From assembly GCA_947472655.1 (NCBI GenBank), contig CANJCG010000071.1, forward strand, positions 1 to 8,280: a DNA stretch of 8,280 bases, in the 5' to 3' direction. The translations under genes were made by a program, and so were the position numbers. Under the pieces are notes generated by a model. It was given only the letters and a program-made list of their open reading frames with translations, did not search any database and was not told where the DNA came from. The DNA is from Actinomycetota bacterium. GTDB lineage: Bacteria > Actinomycetota > Actinomycetes > S36-B12. Positions 6,480 through 8,280 of this stretch are shown here, in pieces (positions within the stretch are counted from its first letter, which is position 1; each line of letters starts with the position of its first letter).

Positions 6480-7970
6480 TCAGGCGGGACTGCCGCGAAC
6501 AATCACATTGGCAACGCGCACCTGATGCAGATCTAACTGCTGGCTCGATGGTGGCAGTTTGGGAAACCAGAGCAAGATATATCTGCCCGCGATTGCGCGC
6601 GGGGTACGCAAAGTAACCCGTGGTTTTCCGGCAGGTGCTGTTGCAAGAACTTGCCATTGAGCAGGATCACTCACAATGGAATCGCCAACACCTACCCGAA
6701 GTGCAGTACCACTATTTGCAAACTTCACTGTTACAGAAGAAATCGATTGTGACGTCCCTAAATCAAGAACTAAACCGACTCCGCCTTTTGCGTCAGCATC
6801 GGCGGTTGCATACAACTGTGATTTCCACGAACTCTTCCTATTGGCATCAAACGCAAGTTTTGCTAATGCCTCGCGCTCTTGTCCCTTGATGCCATCGGCC
6901 ACACCGTCACCATTGTCATCACCGTAAGGATCAAAGGAAGTAACAGAACTCATTGGCAGAATCTTCAGGGCAGCAACTGAAGCAATGCTCGATGTACTCG
7001 GCGCTGGCAACGTGAATGGGACCGCACTCTTCGTGCTCACATCTGGTCGGATAAAGAGTTGGCGAAAGGCAACAACACTGAGGCCTAGACCTGCAATAAG
7101 CGCGACGGCAACGACAGCGCGCACACCCCAATACACGAGAAGCTTTGATTCACGCGCGATGGCCACTGGATCTACGTGATCTCTTATCTTGGTGAGTTCA
7201 GTCAAGAAATCTTCAACAGAACGTAGCTTCGATGTTCCGCGAGGTCTTTTGACTTCAATCATCGACCGGGAAATCAGTAGGTCGATAGCTGGGGGAATAT
7301 CGGCACGGATATGTGACGCGGGTTCAACATGCGCACCATGGCGAGGAGCCGAGGGTAATTCAGAAGGATTCACTGGAGATTGCATCATTGTTGCAAATAA
7401 GGGCGATTTGCCAGTTAACAAGAAATAGAGCAACCCGCCAAGGGCATCCAAGTCAGAGCGAATGAGGTCTTCATGCGGAGCACCGAGCAGTACAGCATCG
7501 ATAGACATTCCGATTATTCGTACTTCTGCTGCGTCCGTCATTACGACGCTGCTTGGAAGCAGTCGACCGTGGCGAATTCGTAAGGCATGGGCGCGCACGA
7601 GAGCTTGTGCAACTTCCCAGACGATGCCGATAGCTTGATCGACATCAAGTGGTTCCCAGTGCCGGCTTTCCATGATCGAAGACAGAGTTTGTCCTTGCAC
7701 CCACTCATTGATCACCGCGATCATCGCCGGAGCACTTTCGGTGGCGGGCAGGTCAATCACATCCAAAACTCGAATGAGACGCCGATCTTCGATCATCGCT
7801 GATGAACGCGCGGCCTCGCGAAGTGCAGCAGCACGCGGATCGTCAGCTACAAGTGTTCGAATAATGACTTCCCGATCCAAGGTGAGGTCATACCCACGCC
7901 AGTAGGCCGTTGCACTATCGGGCACAAAAAGATGTTCAATGAGGCGGTAACGATCCAGTGGGCTACTCAT
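6480..7970 (-). CDS. MurJ-associated membrane pseudokinase with galactose-binding-like outer domain
   Basis: The protein has 496 residues. At 1-265 is a Ser/Thr-kinase-like fold lacking the catalytic residues: no glycine loop (LIEHLFVPDSATAYW), VAIK reads VIIR (Arg38 for Lys), HRDLKPxN reads HGRLLPSS (134-141), and DFG reads GMS (154-156). A transmembrane helix lies at about 278-302 (YWGVRAVVAVALIAGLGLSV), then a Ser/Thr/Pro-rich linker, then an outer beta-sandwich domain from about 345 with SSWKSQLY, GVGLVLDLG, SSVTVKF and the terminal ILLWFP ... VRVANVIV, of the discoidin/galactose-binding kind. In Mycobacterium the same three parts are fused to the MurJ flippase; the pseudokinase is phosphorylated by PknB and recruits FhaA to shut down lipid II export. 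Here it is a separate gene overlapping the murJ stop by ATGA, with no good ribosome-binding site, so translational coupling is likely. The segment 351-359 (DDNGDGVAD) looks like a calcium-binding loop. Confidence 0.85.
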   Translation of the reverse strand: MSSPLDRYRLIEHLFVPDSATAYWRGYDLTLDREVIIRTLVADDPRAAALREAARSSAMIEDRRLIRVLDVIDLPATESAPAMIAVINEWVQGQTLSSIMESRHWEPLDVDQAIGIVWEVAQALVRAHALRIRHGRLLPSSVVMTDAAEVRIIGMSIDAVLLGAPHEDLIRSDLDALGGLLYFLLTGKSPLFATMMQSPVNPSELPSAPRHGAHVEPASHIRADIPPAIDLLISRSMIEVKRPRGTSKLRSVEDFLTELTKIRDHVDPVAIARESKLLVYWGVRAVVAVALIAGLGLSVVAFRQLFIRPDVSTKSAVPFTLPAPSTSSIASVAALKILPMSSVTSFDPYGDDNGDGVADGIKGQEREALAKLAFDANRKSSWKSQLYATADADAKGGVGLVLDLGTSQSISSVTVKFANSGTALRVGVGDSIVSDPAQWQVLATAPAGKPRVTLRTPRAIAGRYILLWFPKLPPSSQQLDLHQVRVANVIVRGSPA

Positions 7971-8280
7971 GCTTTTCGAAGCACCTTCTTGCGCACGAGG
8001 GAAATTGCAGCATGTAATTCATGTACGCGCAGAAAATATGCAGAGATTACATAGGCGATCACGCCAATTGGTGCCAGAACGGCTACGTCAATAAGTACAT
8101 TTCCACGACTTGTGAGGCCTGGGTTATAACCTTGCGATCCCAGAAGCCACCGGGCAACAATCATTGCAGCGAGGGCAAGGAGAGCAGCAGAGAAAATTCG
8201 AATTAAGGCCCAGGCCGTGGCACCAGAGCGCATACCCCCAAGGCGTCGAGCCAGGAACCACCAAGCAATTGCCATTCCGA
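7967..8280 (-). CDS. murJ: MurJ lipid II flippase, C-terminal part (5' end outside window)
   Basis: Only about the last 104 residues are visible; the frame is open to the right edge. It contains two or three strongly hydrophobic helices (MAIAWWFLARRL; IFSAALLALAAMIVARWLL; VLIDVAVLAPIGVIAYVISAYFL) and a basic end, RKKVLRKA. That is what the last transmembrane helices of a MurJ/MviN flippase look like, and the RRLGG ... ALIRIFSAALLA pattern is familiar from actinobacterial MurJ. MurJ moves lipid II across the membrane for peptidoglycan synthesis. The call rests mainly on the following pseudokinase gene, which is a MurJ companion, and on hydrophobicity, since MurJ C-termini are poorly conserved. 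The TGA stop overlaps the pseudokinase ATG. Confidence 0.8.
   Translation of the reverse strand, partial: GMAIAWWFLARRLGGMRSGATAWALIRIFSAALLALAAMIVARWLLGSQGYNPGLTSRGNVLIDVAVLAPIGVIAYVISAYFLRVHELHAAISLVRKKVLRKA

Noticed and set aside
6386..6502. Longer sigma factor starting at TTG 6502
   Set aside because: The added 39 residues are not ECF-like, and the extension would overlap the pseudokinase end. A TTG at 6421 remains possible but unproven.
1..8280. Mobile elements, tRNA/rRNA genes, CRISPR arrays, parS sites
   Set aside because: I saw no transposase-like or integrase-like protein, no regularly spaced repeats, no tRNA-like cloverleaf and no clear parS-like (TGTTTCACGTGAAACA) match.

Overview
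This window is a chromosomal segment of an actinobacterium, from the conserved neighbourhood close to the replication origin. On the + strand only the 3' end of parB is present (to 287). All other genes lie on the - strand and converge on it. Read in their transcription direction (right to left) they are murJ C-terminus, MurJ-associated pseudokinase, ECF sigma factor (sigM type), anti-sigma factor, trxB, trxA, cwlM-like protein, MocR-type aminotransferase and D-Ala-D-Ala ligase. This matches, from memory, the Mycobacterium tuberculosis order Rv3910 (MurJ plus pseudokinase), sigM, Rv3912, trxB2, trxC, cwlM, parB. Here the pseudokinase is a separate gene from murJ, as I recall for Streptomyces, rather than fused as in Mycobacterium. 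Base composition looks balanced rather than very GC-rich, so a moderate-GC actinobacterial lineage, such as one of the planktonic freshwater or marine groups, is possible. That placement is a guess.

Layout: 3-287 parB end; 297-316 possible terminator hairpin between convergent genes; 318-1262 ddl; 1298-2590 aminotransferase; 2626-3669 cwlM-like; 3672-3992 trxA; 4039-4971 trxB; 4991-5005 a perfect 15-bp palindrome in the trxB leader; 5032-5793 anti-sigma factor; 5786-6385 sigma factor; 6386-6479 intergenic with hairpins; 6480-7970 pseudokinase; 7967-8280 murJ end, running out of the window. There is no gap above 95 bases and no RNA gene, mobile element, CRISPR array or prophage.

The genes are very tightly packed. 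murJ and the pseudokinase overlap by ATGA, the sigma and anti-sigma genes by GTGAGTGA, and the trxA stop and cwlM start lie two bases apart. This suggests one long operon, or a few nested ones, joining lipid II flipping (MurJ, pseudokinase), control of precursor synthesis (CwlM), the D-Ala-D-Ala step (Ddl), thiol redox (TrxA/TrxB) and an envelope-stress sigma switch.

The locus type is known. The most unusual points are that the CwlM-like protein has lost a zinc-binding His and the catalytic Glu of the amidase family and ends without a C-terminal tail, and that the pseudokinase ectodomain carries an acidic, calcium-binding-like loop. Two cysteines in the outer domain of the anti-sigma factor, beside the thioredoxin genes, also deserve a look.
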